This document shows positions 1 to 10,478 of a DNA stretch of 64,000 nucleotides, piece after piece. The DNA is from Lysobacter daejeonensis GH1-9 (GTDB taxonomy: Bacteria > Pseudomonadota > Gammaproteobacteria > Xanthomonadales > Xanthomonadaceae). The stretch is taken from NCBI RefSeq assembly GCF_000768355.1, contig NZ_AVPU01000014.1:21109-85108 (forward strand), in the 5' to 3' direction. The notes below the pieces were generated by a model that was given only the letters and a program-made list of their open reading frames with translations, did not search any database and had not been told where the DNA came from. A program made the position numbers and the translations under genes. Every line of letters begins with the position of its first letter. The first letter of the stretch is position 1.

Positions 1-1
1 G

Positions 2-763
2 AGTGCTGTGCTCGTTGACGACGGCAGTAGTGATGGAACAGCGGACGCCGTCCGTGCGGAATTTCCCGATGTTGCGGTTGAGCGTGGCGATGGCAACCTC
101 TTCTGGTGCAGAGGTATGCATCGCGCTCAAGAGGTTGCCGTGAAGTCGCGGCCGGACTTCCTGCTCTGGCTTAACGATGACACTACTGTGGCGCCGGGTG
201 CGCTGCGCAATCTTCTCGCTGTACACGATCGGGCGAAAGAGCGCGGTCAGGACGTTGTCGTTGTGGGAACTACGATAGATCCCACAACCAGCGCGCTCAG
301 CTACGGCGGGCTGAAGCCAGTATCGCGCTTGCGGCGCTACAGCTTCGTGAAGCTTCCGATCTCCTCGGAATCGCAGGAGTGCGTTGCGATGAACGGAAAC
401 ATCGTACTGGTACCGCGAGCGATCTACGAGCGAGTTGACTTGGATCCCGTGTTCGAGCACGCGCTCGGGGACATCGACTACGCCCTGCGGGTTCGTGCGG
501 CGGGTTTCTCCGTTGCTGTTGCGCCAGGATTCTCGGGTAGCTGCTCGGCAAACGTGGCAGCGGGAACGAGTATGGATCCATCGCTGCCAATGTGGGCCCG
601 CTGGCAGAAATTCATCGGGAGGAAGGGGCTTCCTCCGTCCTCGTGGCGTCATTTCGTGAAGCGGCACGCCGGCTGGGCTTGGCCGCTGTACTTCACCTAT
701 CCATACGTTAACTTCGTGTTGCGTATCGCCAAGGATTGCGTTCTTGGCAAGGAGAGGAATTGA
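2..763 (+). CDS. Family 2 glycosyltransferase, 5' end outside window
   Basis: The open frame enters from the left edge, so the N-terminus is missing. The first visible residues, VLVDDGSSDGT, are the nucleotide-sugar-binding strand and Asp pair of GT-A fold family 2 transferases. A GT2 acceptor-side signature (LLWLNDDTTVAPGAL) follows about 45 residues later and carries the DDxT metal/nucleotide motif. The protein resembles rhamnosyltransferase-type GT2 enzymes that add one sugar to a lipid-linked oligosaccharide at the inner face of the cytoplasmic membrane. It ends one base before the next glycosyltransferase start, so it belongs to the same polysaccharide operon. Family assignment is secure. 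Sugar specificity cannot be read from sequence. Confidence 0.9.
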   Translation, partial: SAVLVDDGSSDGTADAVRAEFPDVAVERGDGNLFWCRGMHRAQEVAVKSRPDFLLWLNDDTTVAPGALRNLLAVHDRAKERGQDVVVVGTTIDPTTSALSYGGLKPVSRLRRYSFVKLPISSESQECVAMNGNIVLVPRAIYERVDLDPVFEHALGDIDYALRVRAAGFSVAVAPGFSGSCSANVAAGTSMDPSLPMWARWQKFIGRKGLPPSSWRHFVKRHAGWAWPLYFTYPYVNFVLRIAKDCVLGKERN

Positions 764-764
764 C

Positions 765-1931
765 ATGGCGGTGCGGAGTTCCCTCGCGCGCCAAGAAGCA
801 AGGCGGGTGCTGATCGTGCAGCGCCGCCTGACGCACTACCGTGTGCCCTTCTTTGAACGGCTGCGTGGTGAGATGAAGAGGCGCGGAGTCGAGCTGGTGC
901 TCGCGCATGGCGACCCCACGACAACGGAAGCGTCTAAGCGTGATGAAGGCGAGCTCCCTTGGGCGTACAGACTGGGAACCCGGTACCTGTTAGGGGGACG
1001 CGTTTGCTGGCAGCCATTCTCGTCCCTTGCCCAGAACTCGGACCTTGTCATCCTTACCCATGAGAACAAGCTGCTCTGTAATCTTTGGGCGCAGTACAGG
1101 CTGGCTGGCCCGCGCGTGGCGCTGTGGGGGCATGGTGCCAACCTGCAAGGCTCTAGCACGAGCTGGCGTGAGCGATTCAAGCGACGCACAGCCCTGCAGG
1201 CCGATTGGTGGTTCGGCTATACCGAGCTCAGTCGTGCACTGATCCTAGGCAACGGATTTCCAGCAGGCAGGATCACTGTCGTCGACAATGCGATTGATAC
1301 GTTGACGCTGCGCAAGCAATGTGAGGCCGTACTTCCGGAGCAGTTGTCGGCGTGGCGTCGTCAACTCGGGTCTGCAGGAAACCGGATTGGGGTGTTTCTT
1401 GGATCCCTGTATGGCGAGAAGCGGATCGATTTTTTGCTGGATGCCGCGTCGAAGATTCGCGCGCGGGTTCCGGATTTCGAGCTCGTGATCGTCGGAACTG
1501 GTCCAGAGAGCGGCAAGGTCGAGGCATTCTGCGCGACAAATGCATGGGCGCGTTACCTAGGGCCATTGATCGGGGAGCAAAAGGCGCAGGTGCTTGCCTT
1601 GGCTCACGTGATGTTGAACCCTGGTTTGGTCGGCTTGGGGATACTTGACTCGTTTGTCTGCCAGGTACCCTTGGTGACCACGGACTGCGGTCTTCATAGC
1701 CCGGAGATCGCATACCTGGAGAATGGCCGGAACGGCGCCATGACGCGGGATGTCATGGCGGAATATGTTGACGTCGTGGTCAGTCTTCTCGTCGATGGCG
1801 AATATCGCGCGCAGCTGGTGGCCGGTTGCGCTGCCAGCGCATCGCGCTACACGATCGACAACATGGCACATCGGTTCGCGGACGGCATCATGGAGTGTCT
1901 CGCCAGGCCTGTACATCGGAGTGTTTCTTGA
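765..1931 (+). CDS. Glycosyltransferase family 4-like
   Basis: A 388-aa GT-B fold glycosyltransferase. I chose ATG 765 because AGGAGAGG lies 8-16 bases upstream. A TTG 21 bases earlier is open but would place the ribosome site inside the gene. The N-terminal half starts with RVLIVQRRLTHYRVPFFERL, typical of the acceptor domain. The C-terminal half has a family-4-like donor site (GVFLGSLYGEKRIDFLLDA, then SPEIAYLENGRNG). It probably adds one sugar to the exopolysaccharide or O-unit built by the adjacent genes. The stop overlaps the TTG start of the next gene. Donor and acceptor are unknown. Confidence 0.88.
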   Translation: MAVRSSLARQEARRVLIVQRRLTHYRVPFFERLRGEMKRRGVELVLAHGDPTTTEASKRDEGELPWAYRLGTRYLLGGRVCWQPFSSLAQNSDLVILTHENKLLCNLWAQYRLAGPRVALWGHGANLQGSSTSWRERFKRRTALQADWWFGYTELSRALILGNGFPAGRITVVDNAIDTLTLRKQCEAVLPEQLSAWRRQLGSAGNRIGVFLGSLYGEKRIDFLLDAASKIRARVPDFELVIVGTGPESGKVEAFCATNAWARYLGPLIGEQKAQVLALAHVMLNPGLVGLGILDSFVCQVPLVTTDCGLHSPEIAYLENGRNGAMTRDVMAEYVDVVVSLLVDGEYRAQLVAGCAASASRYTIDNMAHRFADGIMECLARPVHRSVS

Positions 1932-3084
1932 GAGTCCTGGTAGTCCATAACGCCTATCAGCAGCGCGGCGGCGAGGACGCCGTCGTACTCAATGAAGTGA
2001 CGATGCTTCGTGCCAAGGGGCACGATGTCCACCTGCATCTACTTAGCAATGAGAAGATTTCGGGCTGGATGGGGCGATTTCGAGCGGCCTGCGCGGCGGT
2101 CTTCTCAATCGCCTCCTATCGGAGGATCTCGGTGATCATCGACGGATTCAAACCTGACGTCGTCCATGTGCACAATTTTTTTCCGCTGATGTCCCCGGCG
2201 GTGTTTTATGCCTGCGCCCGGAAGCGGGTGCCAAGCATATTTACGCTGCATAACTATCGGATCGTCTGTCCGACCGCTTTGCTCATGCACGACGGAGTAG
2301 TGACTGAGAGAAGCCTTCGGGAAGGGCCCTGGTGGGCGGTGTCGCAAGGCGTCTATCGAGGTTCATGGCTGGGCACTGCGGCACTAGCGACCATGATCTC
2401 CGTGCACCGGCGCATCGGCACGTGGTCCCGGCGTGTAACCCGCTTCATCGCATTGACGGGATTTGCGGCTTCAAAGTTCGCTGCCGCTGGCATTCCGGGT
2501 GAGCGGATTTCGGTCAAGTCCAACTTTGTGGACGTTCCGCTGCAGTCGGACCGGGACCGCTCCGGCTTTCTGTTTGCTGGACGCCTTTCTCCCGAGAAGG
2601 GCGTCGAGGTGCTGGTCGACGCAGTGAAGCTCCTCGACGGGGCATTGGTAAAGATTGCGGGAGGCGGACCGCTGGAGGGAAGGCTGTCGGGCGCTCCGGG
2701 TCTCATACCGCTCGGCGTGCTGGGCGCGGATGCGATGTATCGAGAGATGGCCTCTTCCCAGGCATTGATCCTGCCAAGTGTCTGGTACGAAGGATTTCCG
2801 ATGGTTCTCGTGGAAGCTTATGCGTGCGGCCTGCCCGTCATCGCGAGCCGACTAGGGGCCATGGCGGAACTGGTGGACGACGGGGTGACAGGATTGCTGT
2901 TTGATCCCGGTTCCGCGGACGACCTCGCGCGCAAGATGCGTTGGGCCATGGAACACCCGGAAGCGATGGCCAGGATGGGGCGTGCGGCGCGCGCGCGCTA
3001 TGAGGCCGAGTATACGCAGGAAATCAACTATTCCCAGTTGGTGGCGATCTATCGTGACGCCATGGATGCCGTAGGGCGAACAGA

Positions 3085-3088
<4 letters not shown>
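1928..3088 (+). CDS. Glycosyltransferase family 4 (TTG start)
   Basis: A 386-aa GT4 enzyme. The conserved N-terminus RVLVVHNAYQQRGGEDAVV begins at TTG 1928, which overlaps the preceding stop in a TTGA arrangement. Upstream in-frame ATGs would add about 34 residues unrelated to the family. The donor domain has LFAGRLSPEKGVEVLVDA and the EGFPMVLVEAYACGLPV segment carrying the retaining-GT E-x7-E motif, followed by GVTGLLFDPG. It should act in the cytoplasm on an undecaprenyl-linked acceptor together with its neighbours. A rare TTG start plus overlap implies translational coupling. Specificity is unknown. Confidence 0.9.
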
Positions 3089-4031
<943 letters not shown>

Positions 4032-4073
4032 TAGAGGGGGTGCTCCGGTGTGGATGCATCGCTATCTAATTAC

Positions 4074-4214
4074 TGACCTGCCCCCACTGAGCCGTACCAC
4101 GTGAAGCTGTAAAGTCCGTCAACCACGAGGACGGACATAAAGAAGAGTCGTTTCACTACCGAGCAGATTATCGGATTAATCAAGCAGGCGGACGCCGGCA
4201 CATCGGTGCTTATG
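4074..4214 (+). mobile_element. IS3-family remnant: left end and start of orfA
   Basis: The segment opens with TGACCTGCCCCCACTGAG, which looks like an IS3-family terminal repeat. About 60 bases later a transposase OrfA N-terminus reads KKSRFTTEQIIGLIKQADAG (from 4140). This resembles the helix-turn-helix start of IS407-group OrfA proteins. The initiator codon is ATA rather than ATG, and the frame is lost within 25 codons where the HNH gene begins. No orfB or right end is visible nearby, so this is a decayed or recombined copy. It sits exactly where the galE fragment ends. Confidence 0.65.
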
Positions 4215-4224
4215 AGGGGAAATC

Positions 4225-5241
4225 ATGCCTACAAATCGCTTTGGCTTGCCGCGTCACATACCTGCTGCAATTGCTTTAGAGGTTCGGCGCCGTTCGAAGT
4301 TTGGGTGCGTTATCTGCAGGAGCGCCTTCTATGAGTACGAGCACATCGAGCCGGAATTCGCCGAAGCCGAGCGCCATGAGGCGCAGAACATATGTTGTTT
4401 ATGTCCGTCCTGTCACTCTGAAGTTACTCGCGGGCAAAGATCGAAGGCGTCGGTGAGGGCGGCTTACGATCAGATCCAATCTGGAGAAGCGGAGGTCGGT
4501 AATCCCGTCGGTCCTATTGATCTCTTCGACGGTACGGCAGAGGTCGTGCTAGGCGGAATCGAGTACTCGCCATTGGTTCGCTGCGTGCTGCGATACAACG
4601 GAAGCGAACTGATCCGGGTGAATCCAGGTGAAGGAGGTGAGCCTGGGGCCATTGACGCTGTTTTTACAGATGATGCTGGCGTGCCAGTCCTGTCCTTGGA
4701 GAAAAACGCATGGATTGGTTCAGTGGATCACTGGGATCTTTCGGTGACGGGGTCGCGGATTACCGTTAGAAAGCGCGAACGAGAGATCGCTTTACAGCTC
4801 CGGCTTGATCCTCCTGGGCGAATAGTGATTGAGCGGCTGGATATGCGCATTCATGATAGTCATGTGGTTGCGTCCGAAACGCATTACGCCGTCGGGCGTT
4901 ACATGGAGGACGGACGGATCGGATGGTTCAGCGCTCAAGTGCGGATAACACGATCGTGCGAACGCGGAGTAGCGATCGATTTCATGTCCCCGGTCGATCT
5001 TGCGGCTACTGCGGAAGCGGTGCAGGAAGCCGTGCCACAACTGCGCAGTGCAGACGGCAGGTACATGATGGCAACTAGCTTGGGAGTGGCCTGGTTGCCA
5101 GCCGGAATCGTCATTGCGAGCGGTTGTGCTTTCGATATGTATGGAATGGCCAGTGGGCCGCGTCCGCTCGAAGAAGTTAGAAGGCGCGTATGGGCGGGCT
5201 CCGCATCCTTGAATCAATACCTTGCGACCGGCGAGGACTAA
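4225..5241 (+). CDS. HNH endonuclease-domain protein
   Basis: A 338-aa protein starting at ATG 4225 behind GAGGGGA. The first 75 residues carry an HNH nuclease core: a CVIC pair at residues 28-31, YEYEHIEPE supplying the catalytic His, then CPSCH. The remaining 260 residues are a predicted beta-rich region I do not recognise; no membrane segment or signal peptide is evident. Base composition is lower in GC than in the neighbours, codon use differs, and the gene lies between an IS remnant and a perfect hairpin. This suggests horizontal arrival. A role in restriction or phage defence is possible but not shown. Confidence 0.75.
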   Translation: MPTNRFGLPRHIPAAIALEVRRRSKFGCVICRSAFYEYEHIEPEFAEAERHEAQNICCLCPSCHSEVTRGQRSKASVRAAYDQIQSGEAEVGNPVGPIDLFDGTAEVVLGGIEYSPLVRCVLRYNGSELIRVNPGEGGEPGAIDAVFTDDAGVPVLSLEKNAWIGSVDHWDLSVTGSRITVRKREREIALQLRLDPPGRIVIERLDMRIHDSHVVASETHYAVGRYMEDGRIGWFSAQVRITRSCERGVAIDFMSPVDLAATAEAVQEAVPQLRSADGRYMMATSLGVAWLPAGIVIASGCAFDMYGMASGPRPLEEVRRRVWAGSASLNQYLATGED

Positions 5242-5273
5242 TTGAATCTTGATCGCGACCATCCGTGCTGGAC

Positions 5274-5296
5274 AACGATTACACCAGCTAATCGTT
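5274..5296. repeat. Perfect 8-bp inverted repeat after HNH gene
   Basis: AACGATTA and TAATCGTT pair perfectly around a 7-base spacer 32 bases after the HNH stop. It is directly followed by GGC, giving a GTTAGGC that fits the integron attC core consensus. No T-tract follows, so it is a weak terminator at best. It may mark the right edge of the inserted segment. Confidence 0.5.
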
Positions 5297-5334
5297 AGGC
5301 GCAGACCGGGGTGTGGTCGATGGAGGAGGAGAAA

Positions 5335-6309
5335 ATGAAGACTTTGCTTTGCGGCGGCGCCGGCTATATCGGCAGCCACATGCTCAAGTGGCTCGTGGAA
5401 CGCGGCCACTCCGTCACCGTCCTCGACAACCTCTCCACCGGCCATCGCGAAGCGGTGCAGTGGGGCGAGTTCGTGCAGGCGGACCTGCTCGATCCGGCTT
5501 CGCTGGAAAGCGCATTCGCGGGGCGTTCGTTCGATGCGGTGATTCACTTCTGCGCCCGCTCGCTCGTGGGCGAGTCGGTCGCGCAGCCATACGACTACTA
5601 CGCCAACAACGTCGCCGGCACGCTCAACCTGCTGGAGGCGATGAAGCGGCATGGCGTGTCGAAGCTGGTGTTCTCCTCTACGGCCGCGGTGTTCGGCCAT
5701 CCGGTGCAGGATTTCATCGACGAGGAGCATCCGAAGGCGCCGATCAATCCGTATGGCGCGAGCAAGCTGATGGTCGAGCGCATCCTGGCGGATGCGGCGC
5801 AGGCGCACGGGCTGCGGTCGATGGCGTTGCGCTATTTCAATGCTGCGGGGGCGAGTCCGGAGAGCGACATCGGCGAGTCGCACCAGCCCGAGACGCACCT
5901 TATCCCCAACGCGCTGCGTGCGGCCTTGGGCACGGGGCCGGGCCTCAAGGTGTTCGGCAGCGATTACCCCACGCCCGATGGCACCTGCGTGCGCGACTAC
6001 GTGCACGTGGATGACCTGGCCCAGGCGCACGAGCAGGCGCTGGCCTACATGGACACGCACGAGGGCGCGCATGCCTTCAACCTCGGCAACGGGCAGGGGT
6101 TCTCCGTGCGCGAAGTGATCGACGCGGCATCAAGGGTGGCCGGCCGCCCGGTGCCCTACGAACTGGCGCCGCGTCGTGCCGGCGACCCGCCGGTGCTGGT
6201 GGCCTCTAGCCAGCGCGCCCGCGCCGAGCTGGGCTGGTCGCCGCGTTACACGTCCCTCGACGACATCATCGAAACCGCCTACCGCTGGCACCGCAACCCG
6301 CGCTACTGA
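5335..6309 (+). CDS. galE: UDP-glucose 4-epimerase
   Basis: A 324-aa short-chain dehydrogenase/reductase interconverting UDP-glucose and UDP-galactose. ATG 5335 is preceded by GGAGGAGGA at 5322-5330; the longer open frame would start 8 codons earlier, inside that site. The N-terminus TLLCGGAGYIGSHML is the NAD-binding GxxGxxG. SSTAAVFG and YGASK supply the catalytic Ser/Thr and YxxxK. NAAGA and VRDYVHVDDLAQAH are GalE signatures. Length is close to the usual 330-340. It stands apart from the upstream operon because of the insertion and probably replaces the broken copy at 3876. Confidence 0.93.
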   Translation: MKTLLCGGAGYIGSHMLKWLVERGHSVTVLDNLSTGHREAVQWGEFVQADLLDPASLESAFAGRSFDAVIHFCARSLVGESVAQPYDYYANNVAGTLNLLEAMKRHGVSKLVFSSTAAVFGHPVQDFIDEEHPKAPINPYGASKLMVERILADAAQAHGLRSMALRYFNAAGASPESDIGESHQPETHLIPNALRAALGTGPGLKVFGSDYPTPDGTCVRDYVHVDDLAQAHEQALAYMDTHEGAHAFNLGNGQGFSVREVIDAASRVAGRPVPYELAPRRAGDPPVLVASSQRARAELGWSPRYTSLDDIIETAYRWHRNPRY

Positions 6310-6496
6310 GCGGGCGGGTAGGGATAGGCAAATTCCTACCCCACAACGCGCCTTCCGCTGATGCCCTTGCTGCGCCCTTGCGAACATAGTCCTCTCCGCT
6401 CCGGCCACACCCAGTGGCCCACGGCCCACGACGGGCCCGGAGCAGGACCCGCCGGCCTTCCGCCGGCCCACAAGGAACGCAACAAGGAGCGTCACA

Positions 6497-6979
6497 GTGA
6501 GCAAGAATCGCGTCAGCATGACCATCACCCCCGAGCAGGCGCAGAGCGCCCGCGCCGGCGTCACCCAGACCCGTGCGGCCTTGCCGCAACTCATCGAGCT
6601 GGAAGCCGACGAGTCCGGCCTGCTGTACATGGGCCCGCAGTCCGAGGCCTTCGTGCGCGCCACCCTGCGCGTGCTGCGCGAGAACCCGCAACTGGTGCCG
6701 CCGGGCCTCAACCTGGCCGAGGCTGAGGCCGACCTGGCCGCCTGGGATGCGCTGCGCCCCATCGCCGACCAGGTGTTGGCGCTGTCCAACCAGTTGCAGG
6801 ACAACCTGACCGCGCTGGGCAGCGACGCCATGGACGTGGCGCTGGACGGCTACGCGCAGATCAAGCTGATGGGCGACCGCTACGGCCTGGGCGACCTGCG
6901 CAAGGAGATCGGCGCCCGCTGGCGCCGCCGCAGCCGCGCCAGCGCCCCGGCGCCGGAACTGGTCACCGGCGGGGGCTGA
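6497..6979 (+). CDS. Conserved hypothetical protein
   Basis: A 160-aa protein starting at GTG 6497 with AAGGAG 8 bases upstream. It is acidic and rich in Ala and Leu, and predicted almost wholly helical, with a basic stretch RWRRRSR near the C-terminus. I see no catalytic motif, signal peptide or membrane segment. A good intrinsic terminator follows the stop, and the 187 bases before it hold no other gene. Codon use matches that of the host. Function unknown. Confidence 0.7.
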   Translation: MSKNRVSMTITPEQAQSARAGVTQTRAALPQLIELEADESGLLYMGPQSEAFVRATLRVLRENPQLVPPGLNLAEAEADLAAWDALRPIADQVLALSNQLQDNLTALGSDAMDVALDGYAQIKLMGDRYGLGDLRKEIGARWRRRSRASAPAPELVTGGG

Positions 6980-7013
6980 AGCCCGCCGTCCGCACCGCAC
7001 CGCAACTTCGACA

Positions 7014-7043
7014 GGCCGCCTCCGGGGGCGGCCTTTCGTTTTT
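7014..7043 (+). terminator. Intrinsic terminator
   Basis: GGCCGCC and GGCGGCC form a GC stem around a 6-base loop, followed by TTTCGTTTTT. It ends the transcript of the hypothetical gene at 6497. Confidence 0.85.
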
Positions 7044-7507
7044 GTGGCTCAGTGTTCTGTTTTTGATGTTATAGGCACTAATCGCAGCGTGGTGGCAACA
7101 ATCATGTTGTAAAAACCCCTGCGCATGATGTCGCCGGGGCGGACGTTGAAGGCACGACGGCTGCGATTGATGCCGCGCCCTCATGTCACCAGCGCGGGAG
7201 CAGCAAGCTTGATGCCGCGGGCCCTGCGCGCAGACGCGGCGGCAGTGTGATCGGCCGTCTGATGGCTGTACGTGCCCGTCCGGTCATTGCAATCAGCCCG
7301 CCATCGCATTTGCGAGGCCCCGGGCGCGCTGTCGCAAGAAGCGGCCCCCTCTCCGGCGGCCTGGCTGGGAATCTTTCTTGCTCCTCCCCCTCGTGCCTTG
7401 GACGGGCTGCGCAATTATCATTCCCCGTCGCCTGGCAACCCCGGGCGTAGGGGGACTCCGCCGAGCCGCGGAGTCGGCGGGCGCACCGCTCTGTCACAGG
7501 GGACAAC
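7044..7507 (+). other. Non-coding leader region before the SLH protein
   Basis: No convincing gene is present in these 464 bases. The visible structure is a perfect 7-bp hairpin at 7455-7474 (ACTCCGC, loop CGAGCC, GCGGAGT), 33 bases before the next start. An AGGGGA ribosome site lies at 7498-7503. The hairpin could protect or regulate the leader. I could not identify a strong promoter. Confidence 0.45.
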
Positions 7508-10414
7508 ATGAAACATCGGAAGTGGAGCTGGCTCGCCGCCGGCGCTGGCGTGGCGTTGGCCGTATCCGCCATGGCATGGGTGGGGCAGGGCGAGTGGACG
7601 CAGGCCTCGGTTGAACCATCGCCTGCCGCGGTGACCTCCGCCGGCACGCTGCAGGCCATGGCGGCCTTGCCCGCCGACGCGCACGTGCAGTTTGGCGAAT
7701 GGCGCTTTGAAGGCCCGCGCAACGTGGCGGGCGCCGCCGTCGACATCACGGTGGATGAAGTCAACGGCGACCTGTACACGGTCAGCCGCGAGAACTGGAT
7801 CTATCGGTCCACAGACCACGGCAAGACCTGGACCGCCGTGCACCGATTTGACAGCCCGCGCCCCATCAAGCGGATGGTGATCGAGCGTGGCGCGACCAGC
7901 GTGTATGCGTTCTATGCCATCACCGAGCCGGTGGAGGTGTACAACGGCGTGACCCAGCACTCGCTGCTGCGCCTGCGCAACTCCACGGGGGCGACGCAGG
8001 TGCTGCTGCCCACGTACGACGTACGCGACGTGGTCATCGGGCCGCAGGGCGTGTACGCCCTGACCGACGAGACGCGTAGCGACTTCCTGTCCAGCGTGCG
8101 GCGTACCAGCGATGGTGGCCAGACCTGGACGGTGCTGATGGACGAACAGGGCACTGGCCGTTTTGCCGAGTGCAGCCGACTGGTGCGTGCTGGCACGCGC
8201 GTGCTGGCGGGCTGCTTCGTGCGCGACTACAACTACCGCTACAACGCAGCCGTGTACGTCAGCGAGAGCGGTGGTGCGTTCCTGCCGCGTTGGCAGAACA
8301 CGTTCGCCGAGTCGGGCGACATGAGCTTCGATCACCTGTTCGCGGTGTCACGCTCGGACCCGTCGGTGGTCTACATGAGCATCGACCGCTACGGCAAGGG
8401 CGGCGCCTATATCTTCCGCAGCACGGACGGCGGTATCACGTTTGAAAAGCGTGCCGACCCCACCACGGGCCACGTCTTCAACGGTGCGCTGGCCGGTCGC
8501 TTCGACCTGGCGTGCACCAACTCGTACCAGTTCTCCGCGATGCCCACCGTGCTCGCAGTGGACCCGGTTGACCCGCAGGTCGTATGGACAGGCGACGTTG
8601 ACCTGTACCGCTCCGACGACGGTGGCGCCACCTTCGGTCGCGCGTGGACCGATCCCGCGGCCAATACGGCGGATTACCGCCAGCGCAAGCCGCATGGCAT
8701 CGCGTTCCCGGTCAATTACGACGCCATGAATGCCCGCGAGATGCTGGTCGCCACCGACTTCGGCATCCAAGGCACGGTGGATGCGCGTGCGGCGGTGGAG
8801 GCGGCGCCGCCGACCACGTGCACCACGCCGGGTTCGGCTTCTTCAGTGGCATGGGTGTCCCGCAACGAGGGCTTCGACAGCGTGTACGTGGCCCAGGCGC
8901 ACGTACGCGATGACGGCCAGGTGCTGGCCGTGTTTGGCCCCGACAATGGCGGCCAGAACGTGGCGGGCAATGGCCTGTTCTATGGTGACCTAGCCTCCCC
9001 GGCGGAGTGGCTGCAACTCTCGGCTGCCCAGCCCAAGGTGGTGCTGGCCGAGGCGCGCAGCCCGGAGGTCTTCTACACCAGTTCGTGCGGTACCGCCCGG
9101 TTCTGCCGCTGGGAGTGGGACAACGAGATGGGCCGCTGGGAGCTGGCGGCATCGCAGGCCAGCGTGGTGCAGGTGGACGGTGGGGTGATGGTACCCGACC
9201 CGTCCGATCCGGCGCGTTTCTGGGGCGCACATGCGGCCACCCAGTCGCTGCTGCGCTCCAGCGATGGCATGCAGTCCTGGCAGGACGCGGGCTACCTGAG
9301 CTCCGGGTACCCCAAGTTCATGGCCATTTCGCCCGTCAACCCGGACCATGCCGTGGTGGTGAGCGACATGAACACCATCCACCGCCGCACCGATGCCCGC
9401 AGCGCGGTCACGGGCACGCGATGGGAGTCGATGTATCAAGTGGCGCCGTGGGAAAGCCCGTGGCGCGCGCGCTCCGTCATGTACGACAAGCGTGACCCGA
9501 ATCGCGTCTATGTCACCGGCACCGCCGAGCCTTCCGTCGTCACCAGCCGTGACGGCGGCGCGACCTGGCAGTTGGCCGATGCGCTGGGTGAGGTGGACGG
9601 CCTGCCGGGCCGGGACACCGCGGGCGTCGCGATTCATCCGGACAACAGTGACGTGCTGGTCGCGGGCACCAGCAACGGCGTGTACGTGACGTGGAACTAC
9701 TCGCAGGCCTCGGGCCAGAAGTGGTTCCCGGTGGCGGCGCCCTTTGGCAATACTTCGATCGTGCAGGTCGCGTTCCGTACCGACGAACAGGGCGCACGCC
9801 GCCTGTACGTGTTCACCGCCGGCCGCGGCATCTGGTCGATCCCGGTGCAGGCGCAGCGCTTCTTCGACGTGGGCCCGGACCATTGGGCGTATGGCGCCAT
9901 CGAAGCGCTGGGCGCGGCCGGCATCACCACCGGTTGCGCGGAATACCCCACGGTCTATTGCCCGGAGGGACCGGTGGCCCGCGACCAGATGGCCGTGTTC
10001 CTGCTGCGCGTGTTGCACGGTGCCGACTACAAACCGCCGGTGGCGACCGGTGTGTTTGCCGACGTGCCGACCGGTCACTGGGCCGCGGGCTGGGTGGAGC
10101 AGCTGCGCCGGGAGGGCATCACCAACGGTTGCTCGACTGACCCGCTGGCCTATTGCCCCACACGCGAGGTCAACCGGGCGGAAATGGCGGTGTTCCTGCT
10201 GCGCGCAAAGCACGGGACGGCCTATACGCCGCCGCCGGCAACCGGCGAATTTGCGGATGTGCCCGCAACGCATTGGGCCGCGCCCTGGATTGAGCAGTTG
10301 GCGCGCGAAGGTGTGACCCGCGGCTGTGTGCTCGAGCCGAAGGCCTATTGCCCGGACTCGACGGTCGACCGCGCGCAGATGGCGGTGTTCATCACCAAGG
10401 CCTTCGGAATCTGA
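7508..10414 (+). CDS. Secreted Asp-box (BNR) propeller protein with three SLH-type repeats
   Basis: A 968-aa exported protein. An N-terminal signal peptide (basic MKHRKWSW, hydrophobic stretch to about residue 25) is followed by a long beta-propeller region with repeated Asp-box motifs: STDHGKTW, TSDGGQTW, STDGGITF, SDDGGATF and SRDGGATW. Such sortilin/sialidase-type propellers bind or cleave glycans, or serve as scaffolds. From about residue 785 three S-layer-homology-like repeats run to the end (FFDVGPDHWAYGAIEALGAA and two similar). Each carries a Cys-x7-Cys pair just after a G-I/V-T-x-G turn. SLH repeats suggest envelope anchoring. No sialidase catalytic set was recognised. Confidence 0.85.
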   Translation: MKHRKWSWLAAGAGVALAVSAMAWVGQGEWTQASVEPSPAAVTSAGTLQAMAALPADAHVQFGEWRFEGPRNVAGAAVDITVDEVNGDLYTVSRENWIYRSTDHGKTWTAVHRFDSPRPIKRMVIERGATSVYAFYAITEPVEVYNGVTQHSLLRLRNSTGATQVLLPTYDVRDVVIGPQGVYALTDETRSDFLSSVRRTSDGGQTWTVLMDEQGTGRFAECSRLVRAGTRVLAGCFVRDYNYRYNAAVYVSESGGAFLPRWQNTFAESGDMSFDHLFAVSRSDPSVVYMSIDRYGKGGAYIFRSTDGGITFEKRADPTTGHVFNGALAGRFDLACTNSYQFSAMPTVLAVDPVDPQVVWTGDVDLYRSDDGGATFGRAWTDPAANTADYRQRKPHGIAFPVNYDAMNAREMLVATDFGIQGTVDARAAVEAAPPTTCTTPGSASSVAWVSRNEGFDSVYVAQAHVRDDGQVLAVFGPDNGGQNVAGNGLFYGDLASPAEWLQLSAAQPKVVLAEARSPEVFYTSSCGTARFCRWEWDNEMGRWELAASQASVVQVDGGVMVPDPSDPARFWGAHAATQSLLRSSDGMQSWQDAGYLSSGYPKFMAISPVNPDHAVVVSDMNTIHRRTDARSAVTGTRWESMYQVAPWESPWRARSVMYDKRDPNRVYVTGTAEPSVVTSRDGGATWQLADALGEVDGLPGRDTAGVAIHPDNSDVLVAGTSNGVYVTWNYSQASGQKWFPVAAPFGNTSIVQVAFRTDEQGARRLYVFTAGRGIWSIPVQAQRFFDVGPDHWAYGAIEALGAAGITTGCAEYPTVYCPEGPVARDQMAVFLLRVLHGADYKPPVATGVFADVPTGHWAAGWVEQLRREGITNGCSTDPLAYCPTREVNRAEMAVFLLRAKHGTAYTPPPATGEFADVPATHWAAPWIEQLAREGVTRGCVLEPKAYCPDSTVDRAQMAVFITKAFGI

Positions 10415-10478
10415 AGCGCCGGAACAGGGGGCACGTCGCTACGGCAGGCGTGCCCCGCAGGAGGCGAGGCCGGGTGCC

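Noticed and set aside
5274..5303. Integron attC site
   Set aside because: Only the right core (GTTAGGC) and a short stem fit; the paired left core and the usual length are missing, so it is kept only as a hairpin.
4792..6072. 426-aa minus-strand ORF
   Set aside because: It overlaps galE and the HNH gene in antisense with low-complexity His/Arg/Ala composition.
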